Shown piece by piece: positions 33,155 to 43,010 of a stretch of DNA of 64,000 nucleotides. Where the stretch lies: NCBI GenBank assembly GCA_036924285.1, contig JAYKYS010000023.1, positions 1,612,001-1,676,000 of the forward strand, in the 5' to 3' direction. The first letter of the stretch is position 1, and every line of letters starts with the position of its first letter. A program made the position numbers and the translations under genes. Below the pieces are notes generated by a model. It did no database searches and was not told the origin of the DNA. It saw nothing but the letters and a program-made list of their open reading frames with translations. The stretch comes from Asterella californica. Lineage: Eukaryota > Streptophyta > Marchantiopsida > Marchantiales > Aytoniaceae.

Positions 33155-33277
33155 CATGCATATTCACCTCTCTTCAGACTTCCTTGCATATTCACAGAAG
33201 AGAGTGAATATGCATGCAACTTTTAATTTATAGCTTAACCCTTCCTCTTAGAAGGGTTAAGCTATAAATTAAAAGTT
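33155..33277. repeat. Nested hairpins, including a perfect 27-bp stem
   Basis: The inner unit is a 27-bp perfect inverted repeat (33,218-33,244 and 33,251-33,277) with loop CTCTTA; the arm starts AACTTTTAATTTATAGC. Just upstream CATGCATATTCACCTCTCTT (33,155-33,174) is inverted with one base missing at 33,198-33,216. It is probably a miniature inverted-repeat element. A small-RNA precursor is possible but less likely in this AT-rich setting. Confidence 0.7.
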
Positions 33278-34923
33278 AAAATATTATTATTCATGGAAAT
33301 CACAAGCATTAATATCAAAAAGAGGTTTAGTCACGGGGTGTTGCTTATGAGTTTTCAGTGACTATAATGAAAATGCGTAATCAAATAAAGTAGTGTAGAA
33401 TTTAAATTTAACTATTTAAATTTAGAATTTGACTGTCTAAAAATCCACCCCTTCATCTTCTCTCTGAATCCAAAACAAGCACCACTATTATCTGTAAGTA
33501 CTCTCGATGTATTTGTCACTATCCATTTCAACCCATCTTTTATATAAATTTTGTAGTTTGTTTTGATGTTTATCGTTTTCCTTCTTCCAACCAAAAGAGC
33601 ACTTTGGATGCATATTCGATCGAGAGAAGGAAATCGACCCGGCAATGGATGAATGTCAGGTCGCCGGAGTCATTGGTTAATTAAGAGATCTGAATATGTA
33701 TGATCTATTCAAGACCATATAGTACTTTCAAATATTTACCTTATACATCCTAGTTTAAGTATGTATGAAGTGTTAAAAATAATTATAAATCAGATAAGTA
33801 TGATAAATCAAAATATAGTCTAATTATAAAATTTTACATCTTCATAAAAGTTGCAAAAAGGAACTCATTAGTGAAATGCTTATAAGCGCGATGAAAGATC
33901 ATATAAGCGACAGCCTGACGAGTCAAACAATATCTTTTATTAAAAATGTAATTTATTGCTTAACTCTTCTTGACGAAAAATTTAAGTAATAAATAAACCC
34001 TTGCATAATTGTCTCCTCTAGGATTTGGTAGCATGGATACGCAAACAAAGAATTATCAATACCTGCAGGAAACATCTGGGTGCGATGGACTTTATTTATA
34101 CAGTTTATTTTGGCTGCAACTAGAGTAAACTACGCTAGGTATGTCTTATATTTTAATTCTAAACCCTCCGCCCCCTCCTACTATATGGGTGAACACGCGA
34201 CGCAATGAGTAGCTAACAGATGGAAAGACCCGATCAAAGTCTAACAATGAAAAGAAGGACTCGAAAGACCAAGCAACTAACGTCTCGAAGAGAAGAACAT
34301 TGGGGCTAAACCCCGCTATCAGTAACTCTAAGGTCGTCTATCACACCTATAATATCAGACACAGATAAGAGATATGGGTTATCCAAACCTTTTCATTTAC
34401 AGAGAATTATAAATAATATTGACAACCTAAACGATTTGAGGAACGGATTTTCGCTTCCATCTAGAATTTGTTTCCAGCAAAGTCAGTTTCTTTTCAAAAG
34501 AATGTAAGTTTCCGTCGCGACGTCTCAAAAAAAAAGATTTTTGGTAACCAGTCGAAGCACAATATCTGGTGCAGTCTGGACCACTGAAAGGGCACGGGTA
34601 GAACCATTTTCAAAATTCAAAAATGGTTTTCTATCGGGCAGCTGCCCAACAGAAGGTTAGGCAGGGCTGAACCGCCTAACCTGATTCTGTTTGCAGGTTT
34701 GAGGGGCCAGTTGGATCCATCTTTTTCTCTACCAAGCGTGTGAGGCTTGGGGTACTCCCCTCCAACTCGCCTCCAACTCTCTCATGGTGCTCCCGCGCAA
34801 CCAGGAAACTGACCTCTTCCTCTCCTCTTGGTATGTTAGAGTTCGACGTTTAGTGTTTGGGAATTTATGGAGTTCTGCATATGAACCCCTTTGCACATTT
34901 GAACTAGATTTTTGCATTTGTAG

Positions 34924-34958
34924 ACACATGCATAAAAGATATAATTTTATGCATGTGT
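34924..34958. repeat. 14-bp perfect hairpin
   Basis: ACACATGCATAAAA (34,924-34,937) is inverted at 34,945-34,958 with loop GATATAA. It contains the ATGCAT core that recurs in this region. Confidence 0.6.
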
Positions 34959-35216
34959 ATAGGTGAGATATTTTGACATTTCCAGTGGAATGGGAGGAAG
35001 CGTACATTTACGTGGTTACATCTGTCAGGTATTTATTCATGGACTCCAGTTGCAAACCAAATATTTTTGTTTTGTTTTATTATTTAGATTTAATTTATTG
35101 ACTATGAATTTCAATCATTTTTAAGAGGACTATTTTTCATTTCTACTTAGAATATTTGATTTCATAATACTAACCATCTATTTATTTTATTTTGAAAATT
35201 GTGTCTTCATGACAGA

Positions 35217-37385
35217 ATGACTTTAGAGATAATTCTTTTCCGATCGAGTCATTTACCGCGTTAAGAGATGCATTAATACCTCAAGTTATTAAGATTCATG
35301 ATGATCTCGTGGACTCCTATAACCGGTTACATTATGCTTTAGGTCCTCTTGTCACACACACTCAATGTTTGAGGTGGTTGTTAGATGGAGCCACATGTCG
35401 TATATAAAGACTTAAGAAAATATTAGGAGGTGTGACTGATGAGTTTTTAGTACAATCGGATGACGTTGAGAGGAATGAGTATATAGAGAATATGATGATG
35501 AATGATAGTCAAAGCTTAGTTCCAGATAGTCAGTTAAACATTGTCTAATTCTCCATCCGAGGTTTTGGAGGATGAACCTCTTGAGAACGTTGATGATGAG
35601 CTTCTATCACATACGGACTATGGGGTCATAGCAAGATCATAGAGTTCTGTGAGATATTCCATGTCAAGTGTCCACGACCGTTGTGCATTCTATACTCTTT
35701 CCCTTCGGTCATCACGGCTTAACAATAGTGTTGACAGTTGAAGTTAAGTTGTAACAAGAGACATAAGATGATTTTTGTCACTGGAGAGATGGAGTTTGAG
35801 CGACGTGATAGATCATATGTATCATGTTGTATTGTGTGTCGGTCTCACACTAGCGTCGCAAATATTCTTGGGTGCGATAATATTGAATGTACCCGCGGAG
35901 TCACATTGGTATGACTTTCAAAATAGCACAAGATGTGCTGTAGGCTGGTGTGCGGCTGCGAGGAGTCTATAGGAGGAGCAAAAGATGTCACTGCAATCTG
36001 AGATATTGTAATTCACAAGTAAAACTAAGTCTCGTGTACTACATGTAAATCATCAGTGAGTTTTGCACAATTGTATATTAGGTCTTATAGTAATGTGATA
36101 TTTGTGTGTAGATCTTTTGGTACTATACATTGATTGTAGATAAGACTCATCTCGTAATGCGTACCATGATACTGTGTCTTTCATAAATGCTGTTGACAAC
36201 CCAGTGATTGAGATGATCACCATGACAAGAGCGAAGATCACAAAACAGCAGCTGCGGAAAAGAGCATCGTCATGTTGATGGACAAGAGTTTGATCATCTT
36301 TGAGAATTATCCATAATGATAATCAAGCAGTGGATGTCATTATTGCGCAATAAGAGTCTTCGAGCTTGGCAATTTTCATGACGTGAAAGATGTGTGCGTC
36401 ATGTTTTTTCTTTTTATTAATTATAAGCAATTGTGTTTTCTTTGCAGACATGAGATCTACAATCAAAAAGATCTTTCGCACAAGCTAAGAACATTGTGCA
36501 GAAGTTCAAGGAGAAATTGCATGAGGTCAAAATGACATCCAAAGATAGTAACATTGAGGAGACAAGGAGCATACAAGAGTTAGTTGTGTTCTCAGTTGCA
36601 ATGTTGAAAGTGTTTTGTCAAGCAAAGAGTCTTCCTCTTGGTGACACTAAGGTGGATTTGATGAACCGCACAGCCGATGAGTTGAGACTCACTGCCAAAG
36701 ATTACTAGACAGTTGAGCATACACGTGGGTTGAAGTTTCCTGAGCTAGCAGCAAATGACATTGCAAATCAAGTTGAAGTCATGGATTTATACTTAGAATG
36801 CACGCGATAGGTATTTATTTTCTTTCATCGGTGAACCATACTGAATTTCAGCTTGTTACATGAAGGTAATATCTAATAGACGTGCATCCGTCTAGGGAAT
36901 GAGCATTGGCATTTGATGATATTTGACATCTTCACGGCAGGACGACGGTTGCACGGGTGATCACACCGACTATAAGATATTTCCAAGTGATCATGAGTGT
37001 ATATTGCTAATCCTTGACGAGATGCACTTTATCCATATGAAGACCGTACGTACCTTGCAGTGCAAGCATTTTCAGAGAAGCATTTTTCATCATCGAAGAT
37101 GTGATATTACATCCGCACGAGAGAGAATTTCATGAGTGAGATCTTTCACTCGGTCACCAATAAGTTTGTGATAAAATGGATCTACTAGGATCATTCATAC
37201 GAAGCTCATCTAGCATGTATGTCATGCATTGGAACGAGAATATTCGACGAGGTGGTGTTGCGACATGCACATCGGCAGAATAACACTACTTTCCGTCGAA
37301 GACCAACATTAAACCAGATTCGTGTTCCACGCACATATGTGTGGAAAGAAAGAACTCCGTCAACATATATTCAATCAATGATAAT
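35217..37385 (+). pseudogene. Decayed multi-exon coding relic with a SAP-like segment
   Basis: Several plus-strand segments have protein-like composition and are separated by intron-like borders. 35,217-35,550 contains LIPQVIKIHDDLVDSYNRLH and an in-frame stop (near 35,405). 36,447-36,708 follows TTTGCAG and contains AMLKVFCQAKSLPLGDTKVD, reminiscent of the SAP DNA-binding fold (hydrophobic helix, then LPxxGxKxxL). 36,716-36,810 continues after a TAG. 36,923-37,133 and 37,180-37,385 follow. Stops between and within segments show that it is dead or mis-spliced. The parent gene is not recognised. It may be a host gene fragment captured by the surrounding insertion, or the element's own gene. 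Confidence 0.4.
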
Positions 37386-38164
37386 ACTAAAGTGAGTATA
37401 ATATTTCTAGACACTAATTTGGTAATATTTCTCTCAGTAAAAACATAATTTTCTTGTTTCAAAGTGTATTCATCTGCTTTTAGTCTTTCTTTTAGCTATG
37501 GGATATGGAAGCCTTTTATTAAATATAGGTGATGCAGCTATTCTCGTGTGCAAGTCGGCTCTAATCCACCACGAAATGGAGTTCTGCACAGAACTTGAAG
37601 ACTGAAGTTTAACAAACGGAGTAGCACTTGATAGATATTTTCCATTTAGGATACATCTGAAGGTGTTTTGCCCTTTCTGATTTCCATTCATGATTTCAGT
37701 GGGAACCTGAACACTGATTAGTGAATGTAATACTTCATTTTGGAACTTCAAGTCTTCTTTCTGGTTCATGTACATTCTGATATGCATGTTTTGGTAACTT
37801 TATGGTTTGGAGTTGGATTTCAAATGGACAGCCCTTCGTGTATTCTTTTTCAAATCCTTTGGCAATTTCTGCTGTTTGGGTCTCATGTACCGTTGTAACA
37901 GTTTCATGCAAAGGTCGTAAACCTTGAAAGATTTGTGTTCAGGTTTTGACTTTTGTTCTCTAATTATGTTACGTTATACTAGTGTAGAACACATTGGCTG
38001 GTAACGGTTTATGAGGAATCCGAATGGAAGATTTTCTTCAACTTCTGAAGTAAAAAAGTTTGTCTACAAAACTTGTAAGGCTATTCAAGGTTTAAGTCAG
38101 AATCGTGAATATGCAAGGACTTAAGCTACTTTTCCCAAAAAATAGTTAGCACAAAAAAGAATGA

Positions 38165-38265
38165 CGAAAACGGCAGTGGGTCTCGAATCCATCATGCCCC
38201 CATATGGGATGGCGCTTCGTAAGAGCACATGCTCTTGCGACCCGCTAACGGTGGTGCAAGTGCCT
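38165..38265 (-). repeat. tRNA-derived SINE-like sequence
   Basis: On the minus strand a box-A-like TTAGCGGGTCGCAAGAGC (near 38,245) is followed by a box-B-like GGATTCGAGACCCA (near 38,185). GAGCATGTGCTCTTACGA, a small hairpin where an anticodon arm would be, lies between. TGG/CCA around the TTCGA loop can pair. Spacing is longer than in a normal tRNA, so it is more likely a tRNA pseudogene or SINE head than a functional tRNA. Confidence 0.4.
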
Positions 38266-38415
38266 ACAACGCAAAACGGTGGAAAATAGTATACAATGCA
38301 ATGATAAAATTGATAGTGGCCAAAAAATGCTAAATCTCACGAAAAGGAAAGATGGATACGGACGGACAACAAACTATCCTATGAGTTTGGATCCAACGAA
38401 CCCTTCTCCTTCTTT

Positions 38416-38838
38416 CTACCACGTTGTTTTGACTGCCTGCTCAAGAATGGGTGGCAGTTCACATCGATCTAAGTACCCCAGACAAAGCGCCAGAGCTCGA
38501 TAAACTTGGAATCTCTTTCTTGTCAATGTCACCTTGGTATTTGGATCTTCAAAAGCAATGAGTATATATGTTCCTGGTGCCGCCTCCAAACAAGGATCGT
38601 GAAAGATGAGAAACTGCTTTTGAATGTTGTCAAGTTTGACCTCCATTGCAGCTTCGAGTTTCCTCCCACTGACGAGCCAATAACCGTCTAGATCCTCTCC
38701 TCCATGCCATACAACACTCGCTGTATGTGAAATTTGTTTTGTCATAGTGCATGGTCTCGTATGAAACGCATGAAGTCTGAAGCTTCGACTACGGAGGAAA
38801 GAATTCGAAAAGATCAAAAACCAAGCACTGGGGCCCAA
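38416..38838 (-). CDS. Hypothetical open frame, 140 codons, possibly a fragment
   Basis: This is an unbroken minus-strand frame with protein-like composition, including HGGEDLDGYWLVSGRKLE and LIFHDPCLEAAPGTYILIAF. No family is recognised. It lies inside the 34.15-39.89 kb insertion, with the same orientation as the TATA-bearing segment at 39,456-39,462. It may be a remnant of an element-borne gene. No start context, splice sites or paralogue in the window confirm it. Confidence 0.3.
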   Translation of the reverse strand: MGPSAWFLIFSNSFLRSRSFRLHAFHTRPCTMTKQISHTASVVWHGGEDLDGYWLVSGRKLEAAMEVKLDNIQKQFLIFHDPCLEAAPGTYILIAFEDPNTKVTLTRKRFQVYRALALCLGYLDRCELPPILEQAVKTTW

Positions 38839-39455
38839 GAACTCAAAGCGCTAGGTCCAACAACCACAGCCAAATGTTGAACTCGAACAAGAACAACTGC
38901 ACCCAATGTTATCTTCAACGCATAAGAAACTGATGGATAGTATGGCAAACACCTTGCGAGAACCGGAACTGAATAAAAAGTCTTAGAACCTCAATGGCAC
39001 TACCATAAATTGAGAACAAGTGCTCGGCACTATCAAAGCGAAGTCACAATGTCCCGAACTGAAACTGAAGAATGAAAGTCGGGACTGCACTGTCTCAAAC
39101 AAGAACCAAAAGAAATCGTTAAGCAGACCCAAACGTAAACGAGACAAAATGTAAACACACGAAAAACAAGTGCAAGACGTGAGCCGGAAATATACGAGGC
39201 AAAACACAAATGCAAGAAACGAGTCCACAGCCTGCGTGTACAAGAGTAGCAGACATAACTCAAGTGACAACAGCAGGTGGTGCTCGAATGAAAAAACCAT
39301 GCGGCAGAAGCCAGAACTACATCAAGCAAGAACCTAGGGCAGAGGCCCAAGAGTTCTCGGATAGAGAGCTTGGTCATTCTGCTCGTCTGTCCTCCTCGCA
39401 GTCCGCAGCCAGAGCTTTACCGGAGGAATCTGATGAATCATTCTCTCTCCTCCCC

Positions 39456-39462
39456 TTTTATA
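39456..39462 (-). promoter_or_regulatory. Candidate TATA box (minus strand)
   Basis: The minus strand reads CCTCATATAAAAGGGGAGGA, a strong TATA context followed by a pyrimidine/purine-biased leader. A start near 39,430 would transcribe leftward through the insertion. This suggests that the right end of the insertion carries a promoter, as an LTR would. Confidence 0.4.
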
Positions 39463-39894
39463 TGAGGAGGGAGGGTTTAACATAGGCTTTAATGCAACGA
39501 ACAACAACGGATTGCCAGTAGGGTTTAGTTATGGGGAACTCGCGACCCAATGAATAGCAAACGGATGGGAATACCCCATCAAGTCTCACAAGGGAAAGAA
39601 AGACCCGAAGGGACAAGCAACAATCACCCCGAAAGGAAGAACCCCGCTATAGTAGCTCTAAAATCGCCTGTCGCACTTATAATGTCGGAGACCAAAAAAA
39701 TCAACATGCGCACAACGCAAACAACATGCGCACCTGAAGAGGCATCACCTACTGCGATTGTCCTCCTATGAACGATTCCTGCTAAAGCTCTCTGTAGAGT
39801 AATGGAAACTCGCTGCCTAAAAAATGTAGTACAAAAAGAAAAAGAAAGTGGTACTCAGTTATAAAAAACGAGGGTTCAAAAAGAGTTCAGTTAT

Positions 39895-40950
39895 CACTTT
39901 GAACTGTTTCAACACTTAGCATTCTTTACATCATGCTGGAGAGAACCTTAATTTTTTATGTGAAGTTGAGTACTTACGAAACATAGAAAGAGATAAAAAG
40001 AATTAATGTGCACCCCAAATGAGTGTGAGAGCAAAGAGACACCAAAAGAAAACCAAAAATATAGGTTTGAAATTAATCTAAATGATTCGTTGTACATGAT
40101 CAGTTTGGCAAAAATCTTTTCTTGAAAAGTTAGAAATCTTCTGTGCAGTAAGCAAACATGCGCAATGTTTGCTTACTGCATAGAGCACCGTTACAAGATA
40201 AATCCAAGTCTAAATTCAAATTCTTAAATTTATATATTTATATAATGAATTTAAAAACTAAGTTTATATAATTCTGAGCTGAACGTAATACATGGATCTT
40301 GGGAAAAGGAAAAGCTTATAAGCGAATTGAGTTCAAACGTAATCCTTTTTATTATAAATAAACTCTTTTTGATGAATAAAAATAATCTCTTTTTAATATA
40401 TAGTAATTTAAGAGTTAACTCTTCTCACATGAAGAGTTTGCTCATAAATTAATGGGCATGCGCAATGCCTCTTCCATCTGAGCGTGAAGGAGGTGAATAT
40501 GCATACATGCTAACAAGTTAACGTGATGATGGATTTGATCGATCGAATCGATCACAAAAAGTGATTGAACGATTCGATCAAATTGACTTACAATAAACGC
40601 ATGCAATGTTCTAAACTTTTTTTCCTTTTTGCAGTAATTTGACAGCACCTGAAGCTAGAACATGTTATGATATTGTTGTGCATTTTTCTTTTTAGATTAT
40701 GGTTTTGTATTGAACTGGGTACATCTTTTGTTGGTTGTTGTTCCACCAACCAATCGTGAAATCTTTATGTGAAAGCGATACCACATAATATGTATATATG
40801 TGGTTATTCATCTAATACACTTACGATGGAAGGATTAGATAATAAATTAATATATTAATATATTTTTAATCATAAAATGGTAAGATTTATATGTTTGGAA
40901 CGCATTACCTTGTGCTTCACTTATGGATTATGTATGGATGTTTCTCTTGT
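39895..40950. repeat. Segmental duplication, copy 2 (right part)
   Basis: The direct counterpart of 1,485-2,035, expanded by AT-rich DNA between about 40,030 and 40,615. No gene is supported. It carries the hairpin at 40,144-40,180 and one copy of the ATGCATxCA motif (near 40,499). Confidence 0.75.
40144..40180. repeat. 16-bp perfect hairpin
   Basis: TGCAGTAAGCAAACAT (40,144-40,159) is inverted at 40,165-40,180 with loop GCGCA. It lies in the extra AT-rich DNA of duplication copy 2 and is absent from copy 1. Confidence 0.7.
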
Positions 40951-42159
40951 TTCTGGTTTAACTAACGTTCAATAGTTACATATTAATTTGGATTTTTTTA
41001 AACTTACTATATAACTTTTGTAGAGCAATATATTTTTCCAATGACATAAAAAGAGCAAAAGTTCCTCGAGGTTCAATCGAGAATGGTTATTCGTGCAAGA
41101 TCAGCTTCGAGGAATTTATGCTCGCTTGCTGTTATCAGGAAAAGATATAAGTGTTATGTAAAAAAGTTTTACAAAGTTGAAATCGTTCAGTTTATCTCTA
41201 AATTTAAGTCATAGCAAGACTTGGAAATACAAGAAGATTATACATCATCTATAGAGTGAAAAGAGACGCTTTTGGAACAACATATACGAGAGATCTTTCA
41301 CTGACATACCATGTCTAGTTATAGTCTAATTAGTTACCTAATCCTTCCATGGAGGAAGAAAAATATGCATGCAACACGAACTTCTATGTATCACATCACA
41401 ATTATGTCTAACGTAGTTGTGCAAAGATGCAAAACTTGTTGGGATGCAAAATCTCTCAACTAGAGAGCATTAGTCCTTTTGTTTGAATGTAGAACCTTAG
41501 TAGTTCGAGGGCTTAATAATTTTAAGAGTGTTTACAAAGACAGAATGTGAAATTACGAGATTCAAAACTCTGCAGAAATTCAAATTTGAAACACTTTGAT
41601 ATCCTTCATATACAGAACTCTACATAAAGCTCAGGTTGGAAACATCACATATCATTCAAATCTAGAATTTTGCATAAGCTTCAAATTCTATTTTAAATGG
41701 ATCTCACCTAATAGTGTTATCACTCAAGTCTTTGCTTCTTTGGTATATTCATATTATCTACCATTTATTATTTACTATCCTATTAACATAGAACAGGCAT
41801 GTCAATAACCAAACCTCTAGAACTAATTTATGACAACTTGCTTCATGCACAATCTACATAACCCTTCGTGATGCTCCTTGTTGATTACTAGACGTGACTA
41901 ATAAGAAGAAAAAAACTATTTATCTCAACTTACTCTAAGTCGATATACTTCTGAGCTTACCTCGTACGTCATTAATGATTGGTAATTTGTTTAACATCCG
42001 TTGGTTATGAAAGGTTGTAATGTTTTATAACTACACATTTTATCACATTATTGTCATACAATTAGGACTGCAGTTTTATAGCAGCAATTCGAGGGATCCT
42101 TGAGCTTTGATAGTTTTAAACTTCTTTGAACTTGCACATGATGATCTCCAAGGCGTCTT
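40951..42159. other. AT-rich spacer, no gene seen
   Basis: Only short chance frames are present. One ATATGCATGCAACACGAACT motif lies near 41,369. Confidence 0.5.
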
Positions 42160-43010
42160 GAGTACTCTGAAGCTTATATTCTAGCTCCAGAATTCTGCTA
42201 TTCTGCTCTTGGTTGTGTATGAGAGTAGAGGGTAAATATGTGGACGAGTGTTGCAGTACCAGTCCAAGATCTTCTTCACCGTCCATAGCTCTATTCCGAG
42301 TTCTAATGATTCTCCATCCTTCTGGGCTTGCTCATATAGCAGTCGTAGTACATGTTGGACATCCTTTGCTAAAAGCTTATCCTCTTTAGACAAGCTTGAT
42401 GCAATAGGAGGAATACATCCAAGTAGTCCCAACTCTTGAAAGGTGGCTCGACTCCAACGGAGATACCATGTACTTTTGCAATAATTCTCTCCCTCAGCCT
42501 TTATGAAATCTCTTGAACAGATTGTTCTACATCTGGACCTTCTTCACATTCAGCCGGTTTCTCCTCCTCCGGATCCTCCTCTTCTTCGTGCTCCTCTTAG
42601 TCACTAGAGCCTCCAAGCTCTTCTAACTTCTCATAAACAAATGATGAAATAATGGATGGGGTAGACTCTCATTTTGCTTCTTCAAGCGCAAGGTTCATGA
42701 TGAAATCGATAAAAGTGTACAAGAAATTAAGTCAAATTGGTTACGGTTAGTTGGCTTAGATAACCAATGCAGTCACTGTAACTTGATGAAATATACCTCT
42801 CCAATCCATTAATTTCTCTTTCAAACATATGTCCTATGAACAAAACTTCTCGTTCTTATATTAAGAAAAACAACATTCATGAAAAGCTTATCAAAAGCTT
42901 TCTTTTCCTCGTTGATATAAGTGTCACAAACTAGCCATTTTGGCGCTTTCTCCCATAGAAAATATCCAACCTCTTGATCACTCATTTCTTCACTCTTGCT
43001 CTTTATCATC
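42160..43010 (-). pseudogene. Decayed coding relic with acidic and coiled-coil parts
   Basis: Minus-strand segments in shifting frames give: a 62-codon part (43,009-42,821) with GYFLWEKAPKWLVCDTYINE; an acidic run EEHEEEEDPEEEKPAECEE (near 42,580); a part with SLSKEDKLLAKDVQHVLRLL (near 42,380) and TVKKILDWYC; and a coiled-coil end with NSRILELEYKLQSTQDALE (near 42,180). Stops and at least two frameshifts separate them. No family was recognised. The composition suggests one former protein gene or element gene now dead. Confidence 0.4.

Larger units (their letters stand above)
32050..34150. repeat. Segmental duplication, copy 2 (left part)
   Basis: The direct counterpart of 1-1,080, interrupted by about 1.2 kb (32.4-33.6 kb) of AT-rich hairpin-rich DNA. 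Matches resume at about 33,610 with GATCGAGAGAAGGAAATCGA (copy 1: CTCGAGAGAAGGAAACCGA near 442) and run to GCTAGGTATGTCTTATATTT at 34,133. No gene is supported. Confidence 0.8.
34150..39890. mobile_element. Insertion of about 5.7 kb splitting the duplicated block
   Basis: Copy 1 runs from 1,033 to about 1,485 without this DNA, whereas copy 2 is split. Near its ends are direct repeats of about 170-190 bp: 34,190-34,370 and 39,538-39,690. They share CGCGACxCAATGA(G/A)TAGC, CAAGCAACxA and AACCCCGCTAT. They could be diverged LTR remnants or leftovers of two related insertions. Inside are a decayed multi-exon coding relic (35.2-37.4 kb), an open frame at 38,416-38,838 (minus), a tRNA-like sequence and a TATA-bearing segment. 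Exact termini and target duplication were not resolved. Confidence 0.5.

Noticed and set aside
39033..39377. Cys/Phe/Ser-rich minus-strand frame
   Set aside because: The frame overlaps another in a different phase (38,983-39,300) and looks like untranslated leader of the TATA-bearing segment; no motif.
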